Positions 45,684 through 58,200 of a stretch of DNA of 64,000 nucleotides are shown here, piece by piece (position 1 is the stretch's first letter; each line of letters opens with the position of its first letter). This DNA comes from Chelydra serpentina (lineage: Eukaryota; Chordata; Testudines; Chelydridae). A program made the translations under genes and the position numbers. The stretch is from NCBI GenBank assembly GCA_037349315.1, contig JBAIAC010000059.1:27374501-27438500 (forward strand), in the 5' to 3' direction. The notes beneath the pieces were generated by a model that was given only the letters and a program-made list of their open reading frames with translations, did no database searches and was not told where the DNA came from.

Positions 45684-46079
45684 GATGAAGTCAAAATGCC
45701 CAGGCAGTCAGCCAGGCCTCCCCATTGATCTTCCTCATTAGCAGCACCCTTCTCTCCGGGGAGCCCGAGGAAACAATCTGCGCTGTCAGCGTTTGTGCTG
45801 GGTGCAAGGAAGAGAGAGCGGAGATCCTTCCTGCTGAATTTTGAATTCAAAGCCCATACAATGGGGGAGCAGGGATCTTTCTCCTCCGTCCTACACGGGC
45901 AGATCTCAGTCTCCAGGCAGGACTGTTGCAGTGATTTTTGAGTCTGGGGGTCCCTGCGATGCAGTGTGTGTGTGTGTGTGTGTGGCGGGTGTGTGGGTGG
46001 GGGGGAGGCAGCGCTCCATGCACCGCCAGGGTCTGTGCAGGGGGGGCTGCAGGATGCACAGCGCGTGGATGCCAGGCGA

Positions 46080-46560
46080 GCCTGGGGAGAGCTCCGGGCT
46101 CGGGTCGGGGCTGAATGATCAGTCACATGAGGCTCGGGGAGGGGGACGCGCCTGCAGCAATTGGAGCCGCCCAGAGGTCATGTGACCTCCATCCCCACCG
46201 ACTCCCCCTCCCCGGGCGGCGGCGGAGCCAGGCTGGAGCGGCGGCGCGCGGCCGGCGCGCGGGGGTTCCCGGGGTTGCCGCAGCGCTCGGCTGCAGCGCG
46301 GGGCCGGCCAGTCGCCGCTGGCCCCCAGCCCGGCGCGGGGATGGCTGCAGCGGCGCGCCCGGCGTGAGGGGCCGCGGGCAGCGCGGGGCGGGGGCCGGAG
46401 CCAGCATGTGGAGCGGGTAGGTCTGGAGCCGGCTTCCTCCCTCCCCGCCTACAAAACTTCCCTGCGCCCGGGCGCCCCCTTTCTCGGGGGCGGGGGGACG
46501 GAGCCCGTGCTGGGGCGCGGGGGGGGGGGGGCTTGTTCCCTGGAGCCGCTATGGGACCCG
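46080..46560 (+). promoter_or_regulatory. RAB3IL1: CpG-island promoter of RAB3IL1
   Basis: Dense CpG from about 46130 to 46560 around the first coding exon. Upstream elements are an inverted CCAAT (ATTGG, 46160-46164), an M-box-like GTCACATGA (46122-46130) and GGTCATGTGACC (46176-46187). No TATA box, as expected for a housekeeping-type start. The transcription start should lie between roughly 46190 and 46400. Confidence 0.75.
46406..46416 (+). CDS. RAB3IL1: RAB3IL1 exon 1 (coding part)
   Basis: ATG TGG AGC GG, followed by donor GTAGGT. It encodes M-W-S and two bases of Gly4. The same MWSG start is found in human RAB3IL1. Only 11 coding nt, too short for ORF finders, but phase and context support it. 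Confidence 0.9.
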
Positions 46561-48258
46561 CACCGGGGGTGCCTCTCCCTGAGCCCGTGCTGGCCTCCTG
46601 CGCCCCTCTCCTCCAGCGGGTCACCCCTGGGTGCTCCTGGTCCCCGCTCATAGGTGCGGGATCTAGGGGTGCTGGAGGTGCAGCCACACCCCCTGGCTGG
46701 AAGTGGTTTCCATCACATGCAGGGTTTACAGTTTGGCTCCATGGCTCTCAGCACCCCCGCTGTATACATTGTTCCAGCGCCCCGGCCCTGCTCCCAAGGG
46801 TGCTCTGCGGGGGGGGGGGGGGGGCAGGCTGGGGGCGCGGAGCGCTCCGTGGTCCCCTTTCCTTCCTAGCCGGGGGAGAAGGAGCGAAACTTGCAGAAGG
46901 TCTGAAAAGGGGGAGCGGAAAGTCTCTGAGGAAGGAGCAACCGGCCCCAGGCAGGGGTGGGGGAGAAACACCCCGATGGGTGCCTGCCTCTCGGTCACTG
47001 TAGCGCGGGTCCTTCGGCTCTGAGTTTGAATGTTGGTGCTGAATGAATGCTCAGGGTCTCTTCCGGAGCAGCTGGTTATGGCTCCGTTAGGGCTTGAATG
47101 GGAGCCAGCGCTGTGGGGTTGTGCGATCCCTTCTGGGGACAGCCTGCCGTGACTTTTGGGAAGGAAGGCGGCTTCTTACTCCCCCCAACTTCTTGTCCCT
47201 GGGACTGTGATCCCAGGGACCCGCTTTCCTGTGTTATCTATCCCATCCCCTGTCTGTGCGCCTGTGCAAAGAGGGATGGGTGGATGGCAGAGACTTTTGA
47301 TGGTGTGGGACGGGGGTCTGTTTCCCCTGGAGTCTGTAATGAATCTGCTCAGACCCAAAGTAGGGAGCATGTTAGAACAGCAGAGGAGGGAGCAGGGAGT
47401 GACCTGACCTTAGTTTCTGCTGTGTTCATAAAGTTTCTAGAACCTCAAATCCAGGAGGCTGCATTCTCCTTAGGTCATTGCTACCTTCGGCTGTGCCCCG
47501 GGCCCCAAGGAGCCAGCGTGTCAAAATGAGGTGTGCAGGCAGCATGGAGAGAGAGATGCCCTCTGTAGTTTTTTTCTTCTTCCACGTGGAAACCGTGTTT
47601 ATTCTCTAGAGATTATTTTCTCCCTCAGAAACTGCTCTCTAGCTGCACAGTGATGTGGCTGCGTGAGAGGCTGGGAAAGGGGTAAGGCAGAATCCACGAA
47701 GTAGGGGAAAGCTACCAGCATGAACAGAAGAACGTGAGGGAAAAGAGATGAGAAACTGATGGGCCACAGGAATAAAGAGAAATGTGGGGGACAGAGAGCG
47801 CTAAAGGGCAGAGAGACGGGGTTAATGCTGAACGGCTCAGAGAGAGTTAGTGGTGATGAGAAAAGGAGCTGAGATGATGGGGAGAAAAGTCATCCTTGGA
47901 ATTTTGGGTCCGATTCTGGATCCCGCTGCAGTCACTGTCAGCATTTCCACTGACTCCAATGGGAGCAGGATTAGGCACCTAATGGGGAAATAGTTTCCTA
48001 ATATGAAAACTGCCCCTGGTTTTGTTTTTGTTTTTTTACAGTGTGATCTACAGACATTGCATTCAGAGTGGTAGCCGTGTGAGTCTGTATCAGCAAAAAG
48101 AACTGTCTGTGTTAGCAAACAGCCGGGAAGCAGGCTGGGGTGTTCTTGTATATGCTATTAATTAAGTAGCATCCAGCATTTCTATATGCGAGATGCTACA
48201 CATAAATATACTCCATTGGCACTTTATTGTGGTACAGTGCCTTATTCAGAGTCTATAT

Positions 48259-48295
<37 letters not shown>

Positions 48296-49178
48296 TAGAA
48301 GAGATCAGACCTTGAAAAATTCATCCCACGTGGTGACAGTTATTAGAAACTCAAAACCAGTGGTTAGATTGGAAATGCTTGGGCAACCTGAACTAGAGTT
48401 TTTTTGTTGAAGAATTGCGACTTTTAGGTCTGTAATTGAGTGTCCAGGGAGGTACAGACCTAAAAGTTGAAATTCTTCAACAAAAACACTTCAAAAACAG
48501 ACTCCAACAAGAAACTGCCGAACTGGAATTAATTTGCAAACTGGACACCATTACATTAGGCTTGAATAAAGACTGGGAGTGGCTGGGTCATTACACAAAT
48601 TAAAACTATTTCCCCATGCTAATTTTCCCCCTACTGTTACTCACACCTTCTTGTCAACTTTTTGAAATGTGCCATCCTGATTATCACTACAAAAGTTTTT
48701 TTTCTCCTGCTGATAATAGCCCACCTTAATTGATTTGTCTCGTTAGAGTTGGTATGGCAACTCCCATCTTTTCATGTTCTCTGTGTATATGTATGTCTTC
48801 CTACTGTATTTTGCACTCCATGCATCTGATGAAGTGGGTTTTAGCCCACGAAAGCTTATGCCCAAATAAATGTGTTAGTCTCTAAGGTGCCACAAGTACT
48901 CCTCGTTCTTTTTGCAGACATTGCATTGTTCATCTCATGGCCTCTGGGCAAGTTAATGTGGCGTGTATGTGTGTGTGTAGTACACTTGCCCCGGAAAGAG
49001 TAAAATATGGGAGAATTTACAGCTTCCAAGCAACTAAAACTGCACCATCATTAACAGTGGCATCTGCAGAAACAGCTCTAGTTCAGGTTGCCCAAGCATT
49101 TCCAATCTAACCACTGGTTTTGAGTTTCTAATAACTGTCACCACGTGGGATGAATTTTTCAAGGTCTGATCTCTTCTA

Positions 49179-49221
<43 letters not shown>

Positions 49222-52200
49222 ATATAGACTCTGAATAAGGCACTGTACCACAATAAAGTGCCAATGGAGTATATTTATGTGTAGCATCTCGCATATAGAA
49301 ATGCTGGATGCTACTTCATTAATAGCATATACAAGAACACCCCAGCCTGCTTCCCGGCTGTTTGCTGCCTATAAGGCAAATATGAGAAAGATGAACTGCA
49401 TGCTACAGTATAGTAGGCAGGCAGCATCTATTGTTGTGGCAGGGCATAAACCTTTCAGAGGTGGGTTAGCGAGTGCCTGAGCAAGTCAGGTGAGTCAGGT
49501 GTGTGTCTGAGGATGTACAGGGAGACTGGTTGGCTGCACAGTGCTAAATCAGCATGGGCAACACTCTGCTTTCGAATCTGCACAGTGAATCCTGGTGTCT
49601 CTGCATGTGTGGATTTCAGGCTAATCTGTGACAGGAGATTGGAATAGAAGAGCCAGGATCCCCTTGTGAACTCAAATGCAGAGTTTAGCCAGAGAGAGGC
49701 GCAGGCAGTTCGAACAGGAAATAACTGTCAGATCAGCTCCACAGGAAACGAGTGGGGCCTGCTGGAAAAAGTGTGGATCCTGCACATTTTTCTCTTTTTT
49801 TCTACTGAATCCAACTAAAAAAAGTTTCTAGCTAGTATTTCCTATTGTGAAGAGCCTTCGAGATTCCCCCCCCGCCAATCATCCTGCAGTGCACAGGCTC
49901 CAGCCAGTCTGGCAATAGCAACAGCAAAAGGAGTGAACCTCCATCACCCTCTCGGTCTCAGTGATATGTTGGTTTCAAAGCCCCATCAGGGCAATAGAGA
50001 TAAAGGCTTGGCTGCCTAGTCGCCTGGGTACTTCACGATCCCGTCTACACTGTAGCAATGGCTGTGCTGGGGGACTTGTGACAGCAGGATAGTCCCACGA
50101 CATGGGGAGCGTACACTGATCCTTTTTGCAGTGGAGCTAGGGTCAGACTGAGTTAGGGGATTGCAGGGTTCCTCAGCAATGGAGTGATAGTGTAGGCAGG
50201 ACTAAAAATGTCCATCATGACGGCTGGTTTGTTCATTCCCTGCTTTGCAGGCTAGGCAGGGAGGGGTTCTCCCAACCCCTTCTCATCATTGGCCCGTGGG
50301 CGATGTGGCACCTGCCCTCAGAGGAGAGACTCATGGTTCCTTCATTAAACACCTGTCCAAATTGCTTGTAGGGGAGCCGGGGTGCTGACTGGTCACACGG
50401 TCTGCCCCCTATTCCTGGATAGTCAGCTCTGTGCTGTCCAGACGAGCAGGCCTGGGGCCGGAAGCTAGAGCCGAGAGCTCTGCACCCTGGCATTGCATCA
50501 CTGTTGCTTGGGAGTCGTGTGTAGGTATAAAGTGCATGGGAGGCAGCGTGGCTTAGTAGTCAGAGCTCAGGACCAGGAATCACAAGACCTGGGTTCTACC
50601 CTCCTGTGATACTCTCGGGCACAAAGCATGACATGGCCGCTAGATGTGGTTGTTAATGCAGCAGCAGCCTGGTAGTTAGCAAATGGGCTCTGGTACTCTG
50701 GGTGCCTTGTGTCCTAGTCCTCGCTTTGCCACTGAGTGACTTGGAGAAAGCCAGTTGCCTCTCTCTGCCTCAGTCTCCCTGTCTACAGAATGGGGGCTAT
50801 AATACCTTCCCCTCAGGGATGGTGTGAGGGTTATTTAGTTACAGTTGGTAAGGAACTCTGAGACCCCCCGGTGAAACGTGGCACCACAGGGCTTGCTGTA
50901 CCTGGCCTGGAGCCATTCCCTAACATGGTTCGACAAGTGAGGTATCCTGTCCATAGAACAATGCCAGACAACCCTTCTTGTACCATTATCCGCAGTGTAT
51001 CTGGATGCAGCTGTAGTCTAGTGGGTTACTAAAAAAAATACCCATGTTGACTGCACACCTCTAAGCTATGGTGTCCCTCATATAGCTGTCACTGGGAACA
51101 CATTAAGTGGGTCACCATTAGGTCCACCATTGTTACTTGCTTCTTCCTTGCTTCCCCTGTAATTCTTCCCTCGCCTGATTTGTCTTTGAATTAGCTTTTC
51201 CTCCATCCTATGAAAAAGGAGAAACAAAGAAAAGCAAAGGAGGGGGGCGTACATGACAAGACCTATTAGGTCCCCTCTAGTCCGTTTCCTGGCTGGTGAA
51301 GGATTGTTCCGGCAATATATTCTTTGGGACTCTAGCCAATCTAATTTTAAATTTTTGAACTCCATCCCCTCATGGGGGGAGGGATAGCTCAGTGGTTTGA
51401 GCATTGGCCTGCTAAACCCAGGGTTGTGAGTTCAATCCTTGAGGGGGCCATTTAGGGATCTGGGGCAAAAATTGGGGATTGGTCCTGCTTTGAGCAGGGG
51501 GTTGGACTAGATGACCTCCTAAGGTCTCTTCCAACCCTGATATTCTATGATTTACCAGACTGTTAACAGCCGAATAGACCTCCCTCTCTACTTTTCCTGC
51601 TTTGTGCCATATTTGTCCTTGGTGCAGCTCCATTGATTTCTACAGCGGTATGCTGGGGTGGGTTTGTCTCATACAGTTTAAGTGTTCCTTCAATTAGCTT
51701 CATCCCTTTCCTCCTAGTCATACCCTGTTAGATCACCCTGACTAATTCTTCTCCTTCCTTGGTGTTTATACCCTTCAAAGACTCTTAAACCCATTTTCCT
51801 TGTCATTGTTTAGGCAAATTATACATATTTATGTTTGCTAATCTTCTCATACATTAATGCAGCCAAACTATTCATTATTTCTCTTGTTCTCTTCTGAATA
51901 CTCTCTGATTTGCCAGCACTGGATTTGAGCAGCCCAGAGCTGCATATAATATAGACTTGGTGTGGTCTCGCCAGCACGATGTAGGGAGAACCATCACCTT
52001 GCTGGTTGGTCTCATGTGATATTTCTATGTGTTCACTCCCAGACTGTAGTTGCCTATTTTTGCTTGCATCGCATAGGGAGCTTCTCTCTAGGTTGGAGTT
52101 CGCTGTGGGTTCGCAACGGAAAGACTCTTGTTGACTTCAGTGAGCTTTGGAGCAGGGCCCTAAGGTGTGTTGCTGCTTCCCTAGTGCCTCCGACCTGTTG

Positions 52201-55200
52201 AATATCTCTGTATGGATTACTTTTGCTCTGTGGTATTAGCTTTCATTTTTTCTGGCAGAAGTTCATTTAATTTCTTGCCCATTCTTTCCCCACACACTCC
52301 TTCACTTTCTGCTGTTTTCAGCACTTCCCAATTTAGTATAATCTGCACATTAAATTAGTGGGCGGCTTCCCTCCCCTTCCAGATTGTTAATGAGGTTGTT
52401 TGATAAAATTGTGCCTAACATGCCGACCTCTGTAATGTTCCTCTGGACACCAATCCCTCTCGCCAAGCTGTCATTTATCATTCACTACACCTTGTTTATG
52501 GTCCTTCAGCGACTTTTCATTCAACCCATGTGACAGCACTCTGCTGTTCAAGCCAACTGGAATAAGATCTGCCTTGTAACGTTTTGTGTGACACTCTCAT
52601 CAAATGCTTTGCTAAAGCCCAGCTATACATTCTGCCTTTCTCCTGGTTTTGTAATTCAATCAAAAGTGCCATCCAGTTTGCTTGGAATGATTTGTTCTTA
52701 ATAACCCATTCCCATTTTGCTCTAGATGCTTAAAGACTTCTTTCTCTGTGTATTTTTTGTGTTATTTTATAGGCACTTGGGCTGGATTTATCAGATAGCA
52801 ATTGCCAGGATCACACTTTCTTACTTTTTAGAAGATTGGTACCATATTTGCTTCCCCATCCAATCCTATGGTATCTCTCCCAGTTCTCCCACCCATCCAA
52901 TCCTATGGTATCTCTCCCAGTTCTCCCAACAATTGAGAGCAGGGCTCTTGTCTTCAAACCTGCATGTGAAGAACCTAGCTCACTTGGGCCCAGATCCAAT
53001 GCCTACCGAAGTCAGTGAGAGTCTTTCTGAGCTTTGGATCAGCCCATGGTGCTATATAAACAATAATCACCATAGGATCTTCATTACAGCCTAATCGGCC
53101 TAACCTCTTTTCTCCTGGTTTTCTTCCTTAATGCAGACTTTTAAAGAGGAATTTGGCTTCTCAGCCTTTTGGTTTTAATCATTCATTTTAGCCCCCTCCT
53201 CATTTATTAATTCCCTTTCCTTTCTCTCCAGTAAAGAAGCTTCTGTGGGCCCAATCCTGCTCCTTTAGAAGTCAATGGCGCAGCCCCTGCTCAATACACC
53301 TTTAACCCCCAGCAGCACTCATTCCCTGTGCTTTCAGATTAGTTGCTGCTCTTATCTTTTCCTCCCACTCTCTACGCCCCGTTTTCATGCACCAAGCCTC
53401 TCCTCTTTTAACCAGGGTCTCTGAATTGCATTGGCTGCAGCTTGTCCTTTGCTGTCTTCTGTCCTAGAGCAATTGTGATCTGCTGGGCCTCATCTCATCT
53501 GACCTTTTCCTTTCTCTCTGCCTCTCTCCTTTTCTGTTTTCTCTTTATTCTCTCTCCTGATTTTGCTTTGCCTCTTTACCTTCCTTTTGGCTCTTGCATT
53601 TGGATCCTGCTCCAAATCCACCCCTGTGCTACTCCACTTCCCCATTACCCTCACCTCTGATGCCCCCTTCCACGATGAACAGCCTGCGGAGTGGCACAGC
53701 AGAGCACAGACCAAATGCGAGGCTGATATTCTCACCCACGTCCAGCTCTGAGGAAGACAAAGCCTCCACAAGGGGCTATTGACAACGATTATTGATTGAC
53801 ACCAGGGTTGACTGCGTCAATGCACCTGGAAGGCATATTGACCTCCGATGGCACATTGTATTGTGGCCATATTGTCTGACAGCAGTGGTGGGTTGCAACT
53901 TTCCCTGCTGGAGATCCCTGACAGGTTCCCCTTTAGAGCTGTGCACCTTCCCCAGCTCCCCAAGGATTCTCGCCACTCAATGACGTCTCCTTATAGCTGG
54001 GTACTGACCTTGCTGGAGCATTTCCCTCACCTTCCCCTGGCAACACTGGAGTCACCCCCATACAAGTCCCTTGGGAATCCCCAACTCTGCACATCCGCCG
54101 CTGCCAGAGCCCCTCTTCCCCTGCCAGCTCAGAAGCTAAACAAGGATACTGTCTCCAGAGCCCGAGGCAAGCTCCTGACAAGGAGCCACAGAGAGGAGTC
54201 TCCTGGAGGTGTCTCTTTAGGTGGAGCTCATCTTGGCATCTTGGCCCCTCTTTCTGCTGTGGATGTACCTGCTGGCCTCTGAAACCAACAAAGAGGAAAA
54301 ATAGGGACCCAGTATCTGCTCAATGGAAATGCACTGGACTGAGCAGCTTTCTGGAGTGGCCTGATGGGAGGGTGGTAAATATTTGGTTAAAAATAGAGCC
54401 TGCTCCTTCTCAGTCGGGGGTGGTTGCCGTGTGTGTGGCAAATGCGGGTTTGCGATGAACGGGGGTGAGGAGTTCGCTTGCCACAATGAAATTTTGGATC
54501 AGGTGGGAGCCAATGCCCTTAACTTTAGGCTCACTGGGTATTTGCTTGTATCCCACACAGACCTGCTGGTGTCTCACTTTTTTTTATTGTAAGTTACGTC
54601 CATCAGAAATCCTGGATCAGGGCGCTGGGTTTGGGGGCGGGGCAGAGGCCACTTCACAAACACCGGGGCTCCCTGGAGTCACAGGATTGAGTCCTGCTGT
54701 GGTCAGCTTTGTTCTTTGACCCTCAGAGTGAGGTAATGGGAGCTCTGGGCAGTTCACTCCACATGTGGGTTTTGCAGGTGAAACCTTAAAATCAAGGCCA
54801 AGGCTTTGAAAAGAGACCACAACTCTCTCTTGTGGGGTCTTACATTTTTATATGAAATATCAGGGGCTGTAACTTTGTGCTTATACATATTCAGTGTTCT
54901 CAAAGTGCTGTACAGACATGAATGAGCTAATTATCCTCGCAACACCCCTGTCAGCTAGAGGTGTAAATTACCTGCATTTTAAAGGTGGGGAAACTGAGGC
55001 AAGAAGGGGTGAAGTGATTTGCCCAAAGCACATCCAGTAAATATGGGATGGGGCTGGGATTAAATCCTAGGACTCCCAGCCCAATGCTCCAACTACAGGA
55101 CCATCCTTCCCCTTGTAAGGACGTATTGCTCATGTCATTTTAAAGCAACCTGGATTGTGTTTCAGTTGAGATCTTTGCCTCAGTGTGTCTCACCCTTGGG

Positions 55201-58200
55201 CCCTGGTGGTGGATGTCTTGCTAATACACACAGCTTCTCTTTCCAATCTCCGTTCCCCCAAGGGCTCAGCTGGGCTGAGTCTGGGTTTGGAGAGTTCCCT
55301 TGCTGTGAATAATGGAGGCTTTTATTCACAGGCGCCATTTCAGATTTTGGTGGGGGCGGGCAACTTCAACCGTGATTCCAGAGACTACTGAGGCACCTGA
55401 AGACTCTAGTTGTTTTGCATATAATAACTTAGAAATATCTTACAGGAGCACTGTATCTAATTCCTACATAAAGAAAGAAAATTAAATAAATATTAGACCC
55501 ACTCAGCTCTCATACTAACATGTTCTGACATCTTGTGTCAAGTCACTTAAGGGACACTGGTTAGGTTTAAAAATTTAATGTCTATTCTTAGTTTGTTATT
55601 AACTCTTGAATACAACAATTGAAACAATTGTAGACAAATTTAGATTCCGTTCTATCACTTTTTTGCGGTTCACCAAGTTTGGAATAGATCATTTAACTTT
55701 TGGAAACATCCCACTAGGGCAAGACCCCGTGAGTTTATACTGCACGTACCTGGGGCTCGAGGGGTGTTCCCCCACTACAAATAATAGACTAGAAACTGGC
55801 TTTAAACAGGAGTGAAACTGACACTTGCGAGTCACTTTCAAGTACTGCCAATCACAAACATTCAAAAATCATGAGATTGGCTTTAAACTCACGAGATTAT
55901 GTAAAAATAATAGATGTGGTGTTCTTTTTATTTGCCTTCTGCTTTTCAAGCCTTTAGGGTGCACTGGGGTCACATTTTTAAGCTTTCTCCACAGCCACGA
56001 GGGCTAGAAACTTTTTTTTTTTTTAAAGACTGAAGGCTGAAATCATCACAAATCCACTTGACTCCAGCATCTGCGGCTTTAAGGAAAACAATAATTATCA
56101 CGAGACTCATGACATAATCATGAGAGTTGGCAACACTGTGATTTCTGTTTAAAGGCTAGTTACTTTCCAGAAGGCTCCTTAGCAGAACACTACAGTGATT
56201 GAGTTGCAGTTTTCACAGGAGAATATTTAAAACCAAACAGCAAGAAAATGCCACCTTTTAAAGTTGAGGAAAAAATGGAGACTTCTGAGGTTTATCAGGG
56301 CCACTGCAGGCAGGAAAGGAAAATAAACAGGCACAGGAGATCCGGGCAGCTCTTCCTCTTGAAAGAAAGTTGGAGGGTCAAATCTTCTAGTCCTTAATCA
56401 AGTCAAACTTCTATTGCTGTCAGCATCTTCACCCCTAGATATTAACATGTGCTCAATAACTATACACTTCATACTTAAATATCTGAGCCATCTTATCCAG
56501 GGCTACACATTTTATACTCGTTGGCTCAGGGACTACATTTCCTGGCATATTCTGCTGAGCACACAGATGGTGCCCAGTGAATAATGCATAATCATTGACT
56601 TTATGGACTCTTTGGATGCAGTTTCTGTTCTTTGTTCTGGAATTGGCCTGGATATAGCTGAAACCCTAAGAATTTGAGGCATAACACATCTGATACTCAT
56701 ACGGCACTGTCCTATTCCTTCCTTTTCTCAAACGCAGAACAAAAAATGACAAAACAAAATGATTTTCAGTTGAAATGTAAAGTTTCACAGCAGCCATTGC
56801 TCTACAACCTAGCCTGGGGCAGAACCTGCCTCCCCTTGGGGATTAAGCGAGCTCCTCTCATCTGACTCTTAATTCTCTCTCTTTCTTTCTTCATCCTGCC
56901 GGACTTCTGTGCTGCTTTTCATGCTGTCAACCATGACATCCTTCCCAATTGCCTTGGACCGTTTGCTGGCGTCTCAGAGAATTGGCCGTCTAGATTTTGC
57001 TCTCATCTATCAGAGTCCTCTTTTTTTGGGCAATATATAGCAGAGAGAGGGGCTGGTCCAGTGGATAAGGAACTAGCCCTGGGAGACATGGGTTCTACTT
57101 CACTCATGGACTTCCTGTATGCCTTCGGGACAGAAACAACAAGGAGTCCGGTGGCACCTTAAAGACTAACAGATTTGGGCATAAGCTTTTAGGGACAGAG
57201 TTTCAAAGTTTTTTTAGGCATCTAATGGGGTTTACAAAGCACTTAACCTTCTAGGCGCTTTTGAAAATCCCACTATGTGCCTAAATATCTTTGAAAATCT
57301 GGCCTTTCATCTCGCTGTGCCTCAGTGCCCCATCTGTACAATGGGGATAACAGCATGGCTCTACCTCACTGAGGGGCTGTGAGGAGAAATAGGTTAGACA
57401 TTGTGAGGCGCTCAGATACTATAGTAATGGGTCCACATAAGTACCACAGGGAGAGTGGGAACTTCTCTATACCACTGCTATCCCTTCCCTGGGTTTTGGC
57501 CCTTTCTTTGCACCTCCGCCCCCCAAGTCTCCCACTTTTCTGAATGTAACCTTGGCTCAGAAGGCTTGGCTGTATTTCTTCTGCATCCCCTGCAACACCC
57601 GCCACCCCCTGCAGAGGGATTCCTGTTTTACAGGCTCATCTAATGACTTCCAGATCCTTAATTTAATTACCAGCCCTTTCTTATCTTAATCACCCTGCCT
57701 GTTTGTAAACAAAATACTGACTCCCTGCCCCAGGGCCACAAGCTGGGAGCAGCAGGTCTCTGCAGAACTCACATTCCACACTCAGGCTGTGCTGCCTTAA
57801 GAGCTCTGCCTGGGAGCTCATCTCCCGTATGAAACTTGGGGTGGGGGGAGGAGCTCCCCCCCCCCCCCCCAACCGGCACCTCTGTTTCTATTCCTCCCAA
57901 GGAGCTGTGATCTCTCCCTGGGCTGTTCAGTTCTCCTGGGCTGGGTGCCAGCTGGGGGCAGCGTGACAGCGCAGATACAGGGGGTGGGGTGGCCTCTCTG
58001 CCGTCCCTTCCCTTGCATTAACCCTAATCTCCCTTTGACCATAACCTGGTCCTTATAATGGGCTCCTGGGCCCAGTGTGTCCCCTGGTGATTCTGTCCCG
58101 GTCCTTGTTCGAAAAGCTGAATGGGAGGAAGTGGCTTGTTTAGGGTTTTTCCTTCCTAGAAGGCCCTCCGCCGAGGGAGAGCGAACCCAGCGCTGCCACC

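Larger units (their letters stand above)
48065..48917 (+). mobile_element. Composite Penelope-like insertion
   Basis: It is flanked by a 13-bp duplication CAGACATTGCATT at 48052-48064 and 48918-48930. From left to right it holds about 45 bp of element tail in inverted orientation (CAGAGTGGTAGCCGTGTGAG), then 48114-48398, an inverted copy of DNA at 49076-49366, then about 520 bp of element 3' region in forward orientation. That region contains a foldback (TTTTTGTTGAAGAATT with AATTCTTCAACAAAAA, about 48398-48488), the hammerhead-like motif and the tail AGTCTCTAAGGTGCCACAAG. Confidence 0.75.
57045..57455 (+). repeat. MIR/CORE-type SINE split by two insertions
   Basis: Head at 57045-57134 (GGCTGGTCCAGTGGATAAGG). 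The 3' part is at 57308-57455 (CTGTGCCTCAGTGCCCCATC, GAGGCGCTCAGATACTATAG). Between them lie a Penelope-like tail and a foldback MITE. Confidence 0.75.

Noticed and set aside
45536..46687. Long GC-rich frames on both strands around the RAB3IL1 start
   Set aside because: CpG-island composition removes stop codons. None matches a known family, and the short MWSG exon is the supported coding start.
48186..49294. Two nearly identical predicted proteins with THTHTH runs on opposite strands
   Set aside because: They arise from the (CA)n run within the inverted repeat and have no gene context; the DNA duplication itself is the real observation.
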